This document shows, in pieces, positions 1-8,535 of a stretch of 64,000 bases of DNA. The position numbers were made by a program, and so were the translations under genes. The stretch lies in the NCBI GenBank assembly GCA_965199845.1, contig CBDATZ010000052.1, positions 124,001 through 188,000 on the forward strand, given 5' to 3'. Under the pieces are notes generated by a model. It ran no database searches and was not told the origin of the DNA. It saw only the letters and a program-made list of their open reading frames with translations. Source of the stretch: Ilyomonas sp965199845 (GTDB taxonomy: Bacteria > Bacteroidota > Bacteroidia > Chitinophagales > Chitinophagaceae). Position 1 is the stretch's first letter. Every line of letters begins with the position of its first letter.

Positions 1-2
1 TA

Positions 3-380
3 ATTGCACATAAAGATTTGTCGTATCATCAGGTTGCGTTAGCAACATCAACGATAGGTGGCATTTATATAAGTCAAGGGTACGAAGACAAAGCAATACC
101 TTATTTGGTCCGCGCATCTATCGCAGACATAAAATCATCAACCAAAGAAACATTAGCCTTATTAACGCTAGCGGGAATTATTTATAAAAAGGGAAATTTA
201 GATGAAGCCCTGTTATATATTGAGAAAGCCAATGCGGATGCTGAATTTTATAATGCCAGGCTGCGGAAGGTTCAGGTGGGTGCTGTTTTGCCTATCATAG
301 TGGATAATTTTGTAATTTTTGATTACACCTTCCGCAAGGTGTTGAGCAATATAAACGTTGACAATCATTTATTTCACTAG
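3..380 (+). pseudogene. C-terminal part of a DUF6377-type TPR regulator, decayed and cut by the window edge
   Basis: The reading frame is open to the left edge, so the 5' part lies outside the window. The visible part reads as two TPR-like helical repeats followed by the stretch DAEFYNARLRKVQVGAVLPI, which resembles the region just before the membrane segment of Bacteroidota DUF6377 proteins (TPR sensor/regulators with a transmembrane helix and a C-terminal cytoplasmic part). After that point similarity ends and the frame stops within about 27 residues, so membrane and cytoplasmic parts are missing. I infer a truncated gene. The family assignment rests on remembered motif similarity only. The TTG at 18 is not a real start, because coding sequence continues upstream of it. 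Confidence 0.5.
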
Positions 381-702
381 TCACATCTGTACGAAATCAG
401 TGGTTTAATTTAACGAAATCTACACTCCCTGCTGAATTGACACCGTACTATCAACCTGATCTTTTGTAAATGAAGGCAATCAGAAGAAAACAGCTAAGAA
501 GTTAACTAAGCAAATCATTAGGGCAATAGTTGTTCTCAGGGTAGTTTAGGTTGATATAACTAATTGTTTCTACTATAATAATAATTCTGATTTGAAAGGT
601 ATAAATTGTCAGGATAAATGCGGCTAAGTTGTAAGCTTAACCGAATTCTTTGTGTAACAAACTTCTCTGAATTGGTTTTGAGATTATATTGAGCAAAGAA
701 GG
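381..702. other. Intergenic, no gene seen
   Basis: AT-rich sequence between the decayed DUF6377 end and the OmpA-type gene. No ORF, hairpin or repeat that I can support. It may contain the lost remainder of the DUF6377 gene in decayed form. Confidence 0.5.
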
Positions 703-1677
703 TTAAAGCACATTAATCTCAACTCTTGTATTCATCATCCGCCCTGTTTCGGTATCATTTGATGCAATCGGTTTCACATCGCCCATGCCCGTTGCGGTAA
801 GCGAAGCCTCTTTTACACCCAATAGCATTAGCTGTTGCTTAACAGCCGCTGCCCGCTTGCCCGTGAGTGCCAGCGTATAAGCTGCATTGCCCACCGGGGC
901 GTTGTAACAATCGAGGGATAGTTTCCAGTCGGGATGTGCCTGGTAAACACCTGCGATACTCAGGATTTCATCTTTCGATTCTGACAGCAAAGTGTCGCTG
1001 TCGGGTGCGAAGGACAGGTGAACGATGGCTTTTTTATCTTTTTCCAAGCTGGCTAAAATTTCGTTCGTTTTATTGGTGTTTAGCGACAGCAAGGGTGTCG
1101 ATTTCTCCACCACCAGCAACGTATAAAACTTAGAACCAAGACTGTACGGCTGTAGTTGCACCCATACCTCTTTTTCGGGCGTCCTGATCACGTATTCCAC
1201 CACGCCGTAAAAAGAACTTGGCGCTACCGCTGCTTTACTGGCACTGCCTAACTCTACCGCGTCGGCTCCTGCAAAAGCTTTCAGTGCTTCATCCGGCATT
1301 TTACCGGTGAAGACTTTAACGCCACCGAGAGTAGAAATGACTTTATCAAACTCCTGTATACAGCCAAACTCAGACACGATGGGCTGGTCGGAATGGTTGA
1401 TATTTAAGTTCTGTGACGATACTTTGCCATCTACCGTAAAAAACGTTTTGCCGTCGTAGAAATAAGCGCGGTTGCTTTCGTGGGTGATTGAATCGGTTGC
1501 CGTAAAGTTGGGCAGTGTTTTAAAGTATGGGAAGGTGCCGAGATCCGCTTTTGAAACAGGAACATTCGCAATGTCGAAACCGGGCTTGCCTGTTGGGGCA
1601 GGCTTTTTTGGCTGGGCAAAGGCTATCGCACTGCACAGGAAAAAGGAAATGGTAAACAGACAAGTAAGCTTCAGCAT
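703..1677 (-). CDS. Secreted OmpA-family C-terminal domain protein
   Basis: 324 residues. It begins with a classical signal peptide (KLTCLFTISFFLCSAIAFAQ) and ends with an OmpA-like peptidoglycan-binding domain at about residues 215-324. That domain has the usual order: a beta strand LSFAPDSDTLLSES, a helix, a YN.A..G....LALTGKRAAAVKQ segment, and a final G.GD..P...N.TE.GR..NTRVEI. The middle part (residues 30-210) is unrecognised, with a possible resemblance to DUF4892-type modules. Expected location is the periplasm or outer membrane, tethering the envelope to peptidoglycan. The gene stands alone on the minus strand. A second, unrelated OmpA-domain protein lies at 8.5 kb. Confidence 0.8.
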   Translation of the reverse strand: MLKLTCLFTISFFLCSAIAFAQPKKPAPTGKPGFDIANVPVSKADLGTFPYFKTLPNFTATDSITHESNRAYFYDGKTFFTVDGKVSSQNLNINHSDQPIVSEFGCIQEFDKVISTLGGVKVFTGKMPDEALKAFAGADAVELGSASKAAVAPSSFYGVVEYVIRTPEKEVWVQLQPYSLGSKFYTLLVVEKSTPLLSLNTNKTNEILASLEKDKKAIVHLSFAPDSDTLLSESKDEILSIAGVYQAHPDWKLSLDCYNAPVGNAAYTLALTGKRAAAVKQQLMLLGVKEASLTATGMGDVKPIASNDTETGRMMNTRVEINVL

Positions 1678-2131
1678 ACGACGATAGTTGTTTCAACTGT
1701 GATAAACCGGGTGCAAAGTAAGGGTTCTTATCGTTGCCGGACGCGTATTCCTTATTAGCGGCTGGGGCATATTAAGATAAGAAGAAATTACTAAGAGGGA
1801 TTTTGCTGGTAATTACTTTAGAAAGGGCTGTGTAAATGCAATTTAGGTGAAGTAAGAACAGACAGAGTTTGTCTTTTGTTGAGCATCCTGAGAGCCGTAT
1901 GCAGCAGGACAGATTACCAAAGGATGGAGAACGATAGTAAGATGAAGGCTTACTTGCAACTTCAGCAGTAGCTTTGTTAGCAGTAATCATATACGGTGAG
2001 TCAAGGAGGGAAAACGTAAAAGCATATTCCGAGCGCTTGTTAAAAGCCGGAAATATAAAAGGAGTTACAGGCTTTGAAATAGGCACGACTAATTTGCCGA
2101 CGAAGCTACGCCCTTTGAACAGGTCACTACT
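1678..2131. other. Intergenic, no convincing gene
   Basis: About 450 bp between the OmpA-type gene and the 3' end of the glycosyltransferase gene. Short opposing ORFs exist but have no start context, composition or motif that supports them. Confidence 0.4.
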
Positions 2132-2983
2132 TCAGGAAACAGTTTCTTGCCTGGCTTTTCCAATGAGAGAATTAAACTCCGCATCGTAAAACCGGTGAGA
2201 GTGCAGGTAGTTTTCAAACCAATCGAAATAGAAAGCCCGAACAATATGATAGCGTTCTGCATTGTTTGCTGCAGAGGACATCGAACCCGCTCTCTTTCGG
2301 TACAATACATCAGCGGTTTGGGAAATAAATGTTGTTTCGTTCAGATACAGTTTGCTCAGAAAAGCCTGGTCTTCATACAACTCATAGATTCCGGAAAAAG
2401 CTGACTCAAAGCCGCCGATTTTATAGAATGCTTCTGTGGTGAGTATTATTCCTGAAGGTGCAGGAGAAGCAGCATCATAAAACGGATACAGCAGTTTGTT
2501 TAAAGTTCCGGGCGCATAGACTTTGTTGGCGGGTGCACCAATTGGTTGCAGGTAATCTTCTGCATTTTTATCCTGCCAGGAAGACCAGGCAATAAAAGCA
2601 TTGAAGATAGCTTTTACTGAAGGATATTTCTCAAAGATAGCCAATTGGTTTGTCAGCTTTTCAGGCATCCATACATCATCAGCATCCAGGAAAGCAAGGT
2701 ATTTTCCTCTGGCTAATCTGACTGCTTCATTTCTTGAAACTGACACACCTTTATTCGTATGTCCCGGGTGCTCTGTATATATGATATTGCCTGGATATTG
2801 ACAACAATACTTGCGGGCAACCGCGCTGTGCTCTGCAGATGAACCATCATCAATCACAATGAGTTCCCAATTGGGATATGTTTGATTTCTTACGCTATCC
2901 AGCGCTTCTGTAAGCCACTGGCTGCCATTCAAAAAAGGTACAATAACAGATACCAGATCTGACGAAGTAACAGGTATTTCCAT
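2132..2983 (-). CDS. Family 2 glycosyltransferase
   Basis: A GT-A fold glycosyltransferase transferring a sugar from a nucleotide-sugar donor. Near the N-terminus VSVIVPFLNGSQWLTEALDS is followed by WELIVIDDGS, the nucleotide-binding Asp pair, and then by LARGKYLAFLDADDVW, the DXD metal-binding motif. The C-terminal half is less conserved and probably sets the acceptor. I chose ATG at 2983 (283 aa): it follows an A/G-rich stretch and puts the first beta strand about 10 residues in, whereas extension to 3025 needs a TTG start. There is no membrane segment, so cytoplasmic or peripheral. It stands apart from other polysaccharide genes, so the substrate is unknown. Confidence 0.88.
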   Translation of the reverse strand: MEIPVTSSDLVSVIVPFLNGSQWLTEALDSVRNQTYPNWELIVIDDGSSAEHSAVARKYCCQYPGNIIYTEHPGHTNKGVSVSRNEAVRLARGKYLAFLDADDVWMPEKLTNQLAIFEKYPSVKAIFNAFIAWSSWQDKNAEDYLQPIGAPANKVYAPGTLNKLLYPFYDAASPAPSGIILTTEAFYKIGGFESAFSGIYELYEDQAFLSKLYLNETTFISQTADVLYRKRAGSMSSAANNAERYHIVRAFYFDWFENYLHSHRFYDAEFNSLIGKARQETVS

Positions 2984-3008
2984 TCTATTTTCTTTGCTGC
3001 AATTAAAT

Positions 3009-3278
3009 TTACTTACCGGTTGCAAACCGCGTTATTTTATCCTTTATCAAATCAGTTTTCAGCTTGTGCAATAAACTAAAGAACGAGAATTTGCTTTCTA
3101 CATGTTTCCAAAAGTGTAGAATATTTTGTGATGTTTGCTGGTTCAAATGAGATAAATATGATCTTTTCTTTCCTGTCCTTTTTGAAAACAGTTCATATAC
3201 TATACATTTTTTGCGTGCCTTCTTATTTACACATCCGGCATTTGCTTCTGGCAAAAAATATAAATTATTTAGCGCCAT
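3009..3278 (-). CDS. Small lysine-rich ORF upstream of the glycosyltransferase, doubtful
   Basis: An 89-residue ATG ORF ending 25 bp before the glycosyltransferase start, on the same strand. It is rich in Lys, Ser and Phe, has no recognised domain, and has neither signal peptide nor clear membrane helix. The spacing would allow co-transcription, which is the only argument for it. It could equally be chance in AT-rich DNA. Confidence 0.2.
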   Translation of the reverse strand: MALNNLYFLPEANAGCVNKKARKKCIVYELFSKRTGKKRSYLSHLNQQTSQNILHFWKHVESKFSFFSLLHKLKTDLIKDKITRFATGK

Positions 3279-3339
3279 GAAAAAGTCTTAAGAAAACTTA
3301 CCTCTGATAAGTATTATTTTAACCGGAATTTCCAAGTAT

Positions 3340-3475
3340 AATGTGGAAATCCCGGAAGCCTTGATCACCTTACTCCGCTACTGGCTGAGCAGTAAAACGA
3401 TTGATTAACAGAGAATTTGTTGTCCAAGGGCAGCGGAATTAGATGATATATATACGGAATTTTCAGCGATGGTGG
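3340..3475 (+). repeat. Dispersed 125-bp palindromic repeat, copy A
   Basis: Starts TGGAAATCCCGGAAGCCTTG, continues with GATCACCTTACTCCGCT and ends AGCGGAATTAGATGAT..ACGGAATTTTC. The two arms are imperfect inverted repeats (CTCCGCT against AGCGGAAT, GGAAAT against GGAATTTTC) around a loop containing GCAGTAAAACGATTGATTAA. Copies B (14338), C (23124) and D (39958) share arms and loop. No gene lies inside. No transposase for it is evident here, so a REP-like or MITE-like element is the best description. Confidence 0.65.
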
Positions 3476-3793
3476 TAAACATTGTTTTAGCTGGGTTTAT
3501 TCTTTTAATGTGAGCAATCAGTTTTACATTCATTTTAGGTGTCTTTGCCAAGAACTCTTCAAAAGAATGATACCTGCGTATGCCTGGATTGCCAGGTTGC
3601 ATATTCTAAAACTTCTTTTCTATTATCCTTTCGGTTGTCAATATCCATCATCAAAAAAGAATTCTCAGTTTTAGCATACCATGTGTACCTCTTGGATTGC
3701 TTTGTGTAACCATAGTAGGGTTAACAAATGATGAAAATACCGTGGACAAAAGCAGGTATTTCTGCGATGAAACCACAAATACAAAGTAATTTT
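3476..3793. other. Intergenic between repeat A and the DUF892 gene
   Basis: No supported gene. A 65-residue minus ORF here reaches into repeat A and has no motif. The region should contain the promoter of the DUF892 gene, but no clear TAnnTTTG box was picked out. Confidence 0.35.
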
Positions 3794-4273
3794 ATGGCAA
3801 ACGAACAGTTGAAACAGCTTATTAAAAATGGCTTGGCAGCTATGAAAACGGGTAGCGAAATGGCAGCCAAAGCTACTGATGAAATCAACAATGCGGCAAC
3901 AGACCCGAAATTGAAAGAATCTCTTAAAAAGGGCAATGAAACCTCTAAGAAATGGTCGGAGCGTATAGCGAAGGGATTGATGGAAGCCGGCAGCACCGAA
4001 ACAAGGGAAAATCCTATTATTGAAGGGATTGACAAAGTGAACAGCGAAATCCTCAGCAGTGCTCCTGACGCGTATTCGCGCGATCTGGGCATCATTGCCG
4101 GCGGTCAGCTCGCCATCCATTACTGGATAGGTGCCTTTGGTACCATGGCAAGCTATACAGAAGAGGCAGGGCTTAGCGAAACGCAAAAAGCCATGAAACT
4201 GTGTGTGGAAGAAGCCAAACAAGCAGATGAAGAGCAAACAAAGATTGCAAAAGAGATGATGCAGAGGGCATAG
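3794..4273 (+). CDS. Ferritin-like DUF892 (YciE/YciF) family protein
   Basis: About 159 residues from the ATG at 3794 (MANEQLKQL). That start fits the family N-terminus better than upstream codons, which would add 22 atypical residues. It is predicted all-helical, with family-like segments: a Lys-rich helix with ATDPKLKESLKKG, the segment IIEGIDKVNSEILSSAPDAY, and the helix GGQLAIHYWIGAFGTMASYT. The last matches the YciF helix 'A.Q.EHY.IA.YGT', with Ile in place of Glu. Proteins of this family are four-helix ferritin-like proteins induced by osmotic, oxidative and general stress; enzymatic activity is not established. It is followed by a strong terminator at 4298, so probably monocistronic. 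The DUF2382 stress cluster lies 2.4 kb downstream. Confidence 0.75.
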   Translation: MANEQLKQLIKNGLAAMKTGSEMAAKATDEINNAATDPKLKESLKKGNETSKKWSERIAKGLMEAGSTETRENPIIEGIDKVNSEILSSAPDAYSRDLGIIAGGQLAIHYWIGAFGTMASYTEEAGLSETQKAMKLCVEEAKQADEEQTKIAKEMMQRA

Positions 4274-4297
4274 CACTTTCTTAGCTCACTTACAGTT

Positions 4298-4330
4298 AAA
4301 AAGAACCGGGTTTATAACCCGGTTCTTTTT
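4298..4330 (+). terminator. Intrinsic terminator after the DUF892 gene
   Basis: A perfect 15-bp stem: left arm 4298-4312 (AAAAAGAACCGGGTT), three-base loop, right arm 4316-4330 ending in five T. It starts 25 bp after the DUF892 stop. The A-rich left arm means it could act in both directions. Confidence 0.88.
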
Positions 4331-4737
4331 ATTTATGCTCCTCTTTCTACTTCCTCATTACCGACTGTTTGATAAACGTTTTTCCGCCCGTCAAGCAATA
4401 GAAGAGAGAATACAAGACAGGTGAGCGGCCAAGGAGTAGTTGAAAGCTATTTCCAAAGTTGAGGCGTATGGATAGTCGCTTTGTTATTAATAAATTACGA
4501 TGAGTGAGAGTTTAAAATAAAGTTGCAGACTTTCTCATTGTGGTGAAGTCGCATTGTTCGCCGGGCTTCTGATCCGGATACTTCGTTAAGTTGGAAAGAA
4601 AATTTTTACAGGTCTTAGAATTTGGAGATTTTACATTGCTATCTTACTATGGAAAAGAAACTTCAAGTATTCATAAGCTTTACTTATTAGAAAGAAGCGA
4701 AGCAATGCAGTCCTGTTAGAACTATATTGTATATCTT
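4331..4737. other. Intergenic, no gene seen
   Basis: About 400 bp of AT-rich DNA between the terminator and a run of gene fragments. No ORF or repeat supported. Confidence 0.4.
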
Positions 4738-4860
4738 TTGGGTATGGAACTCTTTCCTGCTGCTGATCAGCGGACGTTAATTAAACGTCTTATAGACAAT
4801 TGTGATTATTACATTTTAGTTGTATGCGGACGATATGGTTCAATTGATCAATCGGAAGGT
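4738..4860 (+). pseudogene. DUF4062 domain gene fragment
   Basis: The translation MELFPAADQRTLIKRLIDNC followed by DYYILVVCGRYGSIDQSEGI matches the core of DUF4062, a TIR-like/nucleoside-deoxyribosyltransferase-fold domain usually at the N-terminus of signalling or defence-type proteins ('GMELFPA....W..IK..ID.CDYY..I.GGRYGS...EGISYTE'). The normal upstream part is absent (an in-frame stop lies at 4717) and similarity ends around residue 42, so this is only a remnant. It adjoins an IS3 transposase fragment, consistent with transposition and deletion. What the full protein carried after DUF4062 cannot be known from here. Confidence 0.6.
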
Positions 4861-4969
4861 ATTGGTGCTACTCAAATGCAACATGAATGCCGTCCCCTCA
4901 CAAAACCGGTTAGATGTAAAATAGAGAAACGGGTAACGATTCATACATTTAAAAGCTTGAAAGTTACTC

Positions 4970-5120
4970 ATGAAAAAGACGAAATTTATTGAACAGCAAA
5001 TCGTGTTTGCTTTATGTCATGCAGATAGCGGTATCAAGGTGGAAGAAGTATGCCACAAGACGGGGCATTAGCGAAGCTATGTTTTACAAGGGGGAGAAAA
5101 AGTTTGCTGGTTTAAGTTTG
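4970..5120 (+). pseudogene. IS3-family orfA remnant (frameshifted)
   Basis: ATG at 4970 gives MKKTKFIEQQIVFALCHADS then GIKVEEVCHKTG, the N-terminal HTH of an IS3-family OrfA. After KTG the frame is lost near 5065 (stop after one residue) and resumes in another frame as GISEAMFYKGEKKFAGL. No orfB follows. This type differs from the IS3 element at 10.3 kb, whose OrfA begins MKENSSGIKRR. Confidence 0.75.
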
Positions 5121-5440
5121 TAAAATTCCTTTATGATATCTTTTTGCAATTTTTATGAACTCTTGTCTTATAACTTTCCAATATTTCCCTTTAAAACATA
5201 CGGGTTATAGCCTGTCATCAGCTATTGAGAAATTATTTAAACCATTTAATACGTCACCTATTGAATGATAGGAGTATTCCTGATGATAGAGTTGTAATGG
5301 TTGGAAATTTCGGTGGGTTCGGTCACCGTATTCTAAGATTCGTTGAGCAGCAAAATAACTGATTAACGATAAGTGAGATATAGTGATCAGGCTTATCGAT
5401 ATTTTTATCTTGTTATGCTGCAATCCAATACAAGACTGCT
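5121..5440. other. Intergenic, no gene seen
   Basis: About 320 bp between the IS3 fragment and the 3' end of the AraC-type gene. A 72-residue minus ORF is present but has no coding signs. Confidence 0.35.
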
Positions 5441-6082
5441 TTATAGGGCTTCGAGTGGTTGCTGTCTGTTTAACCTGAGCTTTTTAAAAAAGCTGGGTGT
5501 TAATCCTGTTACCTGTTTGAACTGACTTGAAAGATGAGCGCCGCTGCTGTAATTTAATTTACAAGCAATTTTTGTAATATTGTACTCATTATAAAATAAA
5601 AGCTCTTTTACTTTTTCAATTTTATTCAGAATAATAAATTGTTCAATGGTGGTACCTCTTATTTCGGAAAAAATATTGGCAAGATATGTATAGCTATGAT
5701 TGAGTTTAGAGCTGATGTGAACAGAGTATTTTATGTTGGGAAACTCCTCAGCATAATGTACCATCTCAATGATGACTGCCTTTATTTTTTCAACTAAGAT
5801 AGCTTTTTGATTTTCTATTAATATAAGTCCCGACTGAAGCAAACAGTATCTTAACTGCTCCTTTTTTCTTGAAGAAATACTTTCTTCCAATATAATTTCA
5901 CCTAACTCTACTGTGATAAATGCAATGTCGAGCTCAGCTAATATCAGCTTCACAAGTAGTTTACACCTGTTACTTACCATGTTCTTTATATACAGTTTTG
6001 GTTTCTCTGCCAAAAGATTATCTGGCTCCGATGCCTTCTCTTTTATAATGTAGTCAACTTTTTCTTTTTGAGTTTTTTTCAA
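5441..6082 (-). CDS. AraC-family transcriptional regulator
   Basis: 213 residues. The C-terminal 100 contain the two-helix-turn-helix AraC/XylS domain: IEQFIILNKIEKVKELL, NEYNITKIACKLNYSS and SSQFKQVTGLTPSFFKKLR, the usual recognition-helix and 'GxTPSxFKK' segments. The N-terminal part begins (residue ~30) with YIKNMVSNRCKLLVKLILAE, typical of a group of Bacteroidota AraC-like proteins whose N-terminal domain resembles heavy-metal-binding or sensor folds. It is followed by 'VELGEI.L' and a helical linker. No signal peptide, so a cytoplasmic DNA-binding regulator. Its target is unknown; the divergently oriented stress cluster starts 600 bp upstream and is one candidate. An internal start at MVSNRCK is possible. 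Confidence 0.83.
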   Translation of the reverse strand: MKKTQKEKVDYIIKEKASEPDNLLAEKPKLYIKNMVSNRCKLLVKLILAELDIAFITVELGEIILEESISSRKKEQLRYCLLQSGLILIENQKAILVEKIKAVIIEMVHYAEEFPNIKYSVHISSKLNHSYTYLANIFSEIRGTTIEQFIILNKIEKVKELLFYNEYNITKIACKLNYSSGAHLSSQFKQVTGLTPSFFKKLRLNRQQPLEAL

Positions 6083-6688
6083 TTTCTTTCGTGATTTATT
6101 AAGAGAAGGAAAAGATTTATTTACAGATCAGTTTTATTATTACGTTCATACTATCTCTGCCTTATAATAAAAACAGAAGATGCATTTACACAGCTGGATC
6201 TGATAATAGAAGGATAGTATATACGGTACAACTTTTTTATACCAAAGCCTTATGGTGTTTTCCTATCTGACATACAACTTGAGTTTTATAACTACCTGAT
6301 TGTCGCCTTCTCAGACAGCCGGTATTTTATAACAGTTCAACTTTGGTTACTACAATCTTAAAAATACGATTCTATATAATATTATATGTTGCAATGAATA
6401 ACTTGTAAGCTAAAATTTGTCCAAAACACGTGCCATATCAAACTTACTTTGTTAGGTTAATAATTTATTAATAATGAATTAGTTAGTGAATATTTTCTGC
6501 CCGGATTATGAAAGACATAACGATTTATACAAGTTTTTCCCAAAGGCTCTTTATCCGACACAGACAATATTATGATAGTGTGAATTATATAAATTTTCGA
6601 AATTATTCTATAACAAATTCTTTGCTTGCGGTATCAACTTTGTTTTATTAACCATGCACTTCCTAATTTACTAAATAATTATTTACTC
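6083..6688. other. Divergent intergenic region between the AraC gene and the DUF2382 cluster
   Basis: About 600 bp, strongly AT-rich, holding no supported gene. It must contain the outward promoters for the AraC regulator and the stress cluster. Several TAnnTTTG-like strings occur, but none stands out enough to call. Confidence 0.35.
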
Positions 6689-7078
6689 ATGAGAGAAACT
6701 GGAGAGAAGGAGATAAATAGTAACAACACGCTTGTCATTCCGGTACTGGAAGAACGGGCTGTGATTGGAAAAGAGGTAACAGAAACAGGTACGATACGAA
6801 TAGAAAAACAGGTTGCTGAAAGAGAGGAAACGGTAAGTATCTCTTTATCTCACGATGAACATACCATTGAACATGTTTCACAGAATATTTATGTAGATAC
6901 GATTCCCGTAATTCGGCAGGAAGGCGATACAATGATTATCCCGGTGTTGCAAGAAGTAATGGTAAAACGCATGTTGCTGGTTGAGGAAATCAGGATTACA
7001 AAACATACAATACAAACCAAAGAGCCCCAGCAGGTAACCTTGCGCAAAGAGAGCGTAACTGTTGAGCGTACACAATAA
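6689..7078 (+). CDS. Short YsnF/AvaK (DUF2382) domain protein
   Basis: About 129 residues from ATG 6689 (MRETGEKEINSN); upstream in-frame sequence does not look coding. It consists of DUF2382-like strands: VIPVLEERAVIGKEVTETGT, then 'IEKQVAEREETVSI' and again 'MIIPVLQEVMVKRMLLVEE', closing with VTLRKESVTVERTQ. The pattern IPV.EE...GK..VETG..R..K.V.E.E..V....E.V.VER is diagnostic of the YsnF/AvaK family, stress-associated proteins without known catalysis. First gene of a plus-strand cluster with two larger DUF2382 proteins. The internal half-repeat suggests a duplicated unit. Confidence 0.8.
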   Translation: MRETGEKEINSNNTLVIPVLEERAVIGKEVTETGTIRIEKQVAEREETVSISLSHDEHTIEHVSQNIYVDTIPVIRQEGDTMIIPVLQEVMVKRMLLVEEIRITKHTIQTKEPQQVTLRKESVTVERTQ

Positions 7079-7134
7079 TAATTGGTTCAAAACATTTTTT
7101 CATTCATCTAAAAACTCCCAAAAGGGTATTTATT

Positions 7135-7953
7135 ATGACACAAACAGTAGTAGGTTTATTCGACCAGCCGGCAGACGCACAGAAAGCCGTACAACAGTTG
7201 CTAAGTAAAGGTTTTACAAAGGAAAACGTTGACATTTCAACAGGTCCGGGTACAGCTACCGGCTCCACAAATTTTGACTCGGATAATAACGAACACGAAA
7301 GCGGTGTAAAAAGTTTCTTTAAGAATTTGTTTGGCAACGATGACGACAACGCAGAAAGATATAGCACAGTTGCATCGCATAGCAATTCCATTGTTACGAT
7401 ATACGCCCAATCGGCAGATGAAGCAGAAAAAGCAGCCGATATTCTGGACGACAACGGCGCGGTAAACGTAGATGAAAAGGCGGGTGAATACGGCTATACA
7501 GCTAAAACCGCTACCGGCAATGATACGATGGACACAACCGGCAATAGCGGACAATCCATCAAAATTATTGAAGAGAATCTTTCCGTAGGTAAAAAAACGG
7601 TAGAAACCGGCGGTGCCCGGCTGAAGAGCCGTATTGTAGAGCTTCCGGTGGAAGAGCAGGTACGCCTTCGTGAGGAGCACGTAAAAGTAAACCGAACTGC
7701 TGTAAACCGTCCGGCTACGGAAGCTGATTTTGCTGCTTTCAAAGAGGGCACCGTCGAGATGATAGAAACGGCTGAAGTGCCTGTTGTTGCTAAAGAAGCA
7801 CGCGTGGTAGAAGAGGTAAGCCTGGGCAAGGAAGTAAGCCAGCGTGACGAGACCATCCGCGATACCGTGCGCAAAACGGAAGTGGACGTTGAAGAACTGG
7901 ATACAAACAGCGGTTCCGTTACATCAGCAAACAGCAACAGCAAAAACAATTAA
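7135..7953 (+). CDS. YsnF/AvaK (DUF2382) stress protein with N-terminal YflT-like domain
   Basis: 272 residues. Residues 1-110 (TVVGLFDQPADAQKAVQQLL, then FTKENVDIS and a ferredoxin-like beta-alpha pattern) match the general-stress YflT-like domain often fused to DUF2382. Residues ~140-255 are a complete DUF2382 domain with IKIIEENLSVGKKTVETGGA, RLKSRIVELPVEEQV and ARVVEEVSLGKEVSQRDETI. The C-terminus is Ser/Asn-rich. No signal peptide, so cytoplasmic. The DUF2382 half is strongly similar to that of the protein at 9233, indicating duplication. Family members are induced by heat, salt or desiccation; the mechanism is unknown. Confidence 0.87.
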   Translation: MTQTVVGLFDQPADAQKAVQQLLSKGFTKENVDISTGPGTATGSTNFDSDNNEHESGVKSFFKNLFGNDDDNAERYSTVASHSNSIVTIYAQSADEAEKAADILDDNGAVNVDEKAGEYGYTAKTATGNDTMDTTGNSGQSIKIIEENLSVGKKTVETGGARLKSRIVELPVEEQVRLREEHVKVNRTAVNRPATEADFAAFKEGTVEMIETAEVPVVAKEARVVEEVSLGKEVSQRDETIRDTVRKTEVDVEELDTNSGSVTSANSNSKNN

Positions 7954-7975
7954 TTCCCGACGGACATTAACATGA

Positions 7976-8012
7976 CAAAGGTGGCAGCTCTGTATAGGCA
8001 GCTGCCTTTTTT
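7976..8012 (+). terminator. Intrinsic terminator inside the stress cluster
   Basis: A GGCAGCT (7983-7989) and AGCTGCC (8000-8006) stem followed by six T, 25 bp after the stop at 7953. It would end transcripts of the first two DUF2382 genes, and it means the next gene should be taken to start at 8068, not at upstream codons inside the hairpin. Confidence 0.75.
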
Positions 8013-8067
8013 AAGCACGATATTAATCATGTATGGTATTCGGATAAAACTTATCCGCACAATAACT

Positions 8068-8367
8068 ATGAAAAGCATTCCTGTTAATCCTGTCTCAATT
8101 GCATTCATCCTGCTTTTTTTTATGGTGTCAATATTTTCTTGTAATACGAATGAGGTAACGAACGATACAGTTGCCTCAGACAGTTCTGCTAACTCCGTAA
8201 TAAGAAAAGAGACAGCTATGCCGAATGAGCCTCTGAAGGTTGCAGTTGCGGCTACTGATTCAGTTACTCCCAATGCGAAAAGCTCAACCAAAGATTCGAT
8301 TGGTTCCAAAATCAGTATTCATCACGGTGAGGTTAAAGTGGTTGATACGGCAAAAGGGGAAAACTGA
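8068..8367 (+). CDS. Small putative lipoprotein of unknown function
   Basis: 100 residues from ATG 8068. The N-terminus is a lipoprotein signal: hydrophobic AFILLFFMVSIFSCNTN with Cys in a lipobox-like context. The mature part is Ser/Thr/Asp-rich and low in complexity (TNEVTNDTVASDSSANSV), like a disordered envelope tether. No domain recognised. The start is chosen because the upstream in-frame region overlaps the terminator at 7976. Position in the cluster suggests an envelope stress role, which is inference from context only. Confidence 0.55.
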   Translation: MKSIPVNPVSIAFILLFFMVSIFSCNTNEVTNDTVASDSSANSVIRKETAMPNEPLKVAVAATDSVTPNAKSSTKDSIGSKISIHHGEVKVVDTAKGEN

Positions 8368-8535
8368 TTAAACTCTATAATAAACAGAAAGGAACAGTAT
8401 AATAGTAAGGACATGCATATCTATTATTTGGCAAAATGCACTATTCATAACAATTCTGGTACTATAAATGTAAAATGATCAACCGTTGCTGATAAACAAC
8501 ATTGCTAACATTGTAAACATAAAATTTATTTCACT

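Noticed and set aside
1772..2189. Opposing 104- and 71-residue ORFs after the OmpA gene
   Set aside because: Overlap each other on opposite strands, no motif, poor start context.
3405..3602. 65-residue minus ORF
   Set aside because: Its 3' part is repeat A and the rest has no motif.
3671..4276. 201-residue Phe/Cys-rich minus ORF opposite the DUF892 gene
   Set aside because: Antisense shadow; the plus-strand product is recognisable and followed by a terminator.
4540..4600. Possible tRNA-like stretch (CTTCTGATCCGG)
   Set aside because: Arms do not pair as a cloverleaf and there is no TTCRA arm at the right distance.
5205..5423. 72-residue minus ORF downstream of the AraC gene
   Set aside because: Lies between decayed sequence and a gene end, no coding signs.
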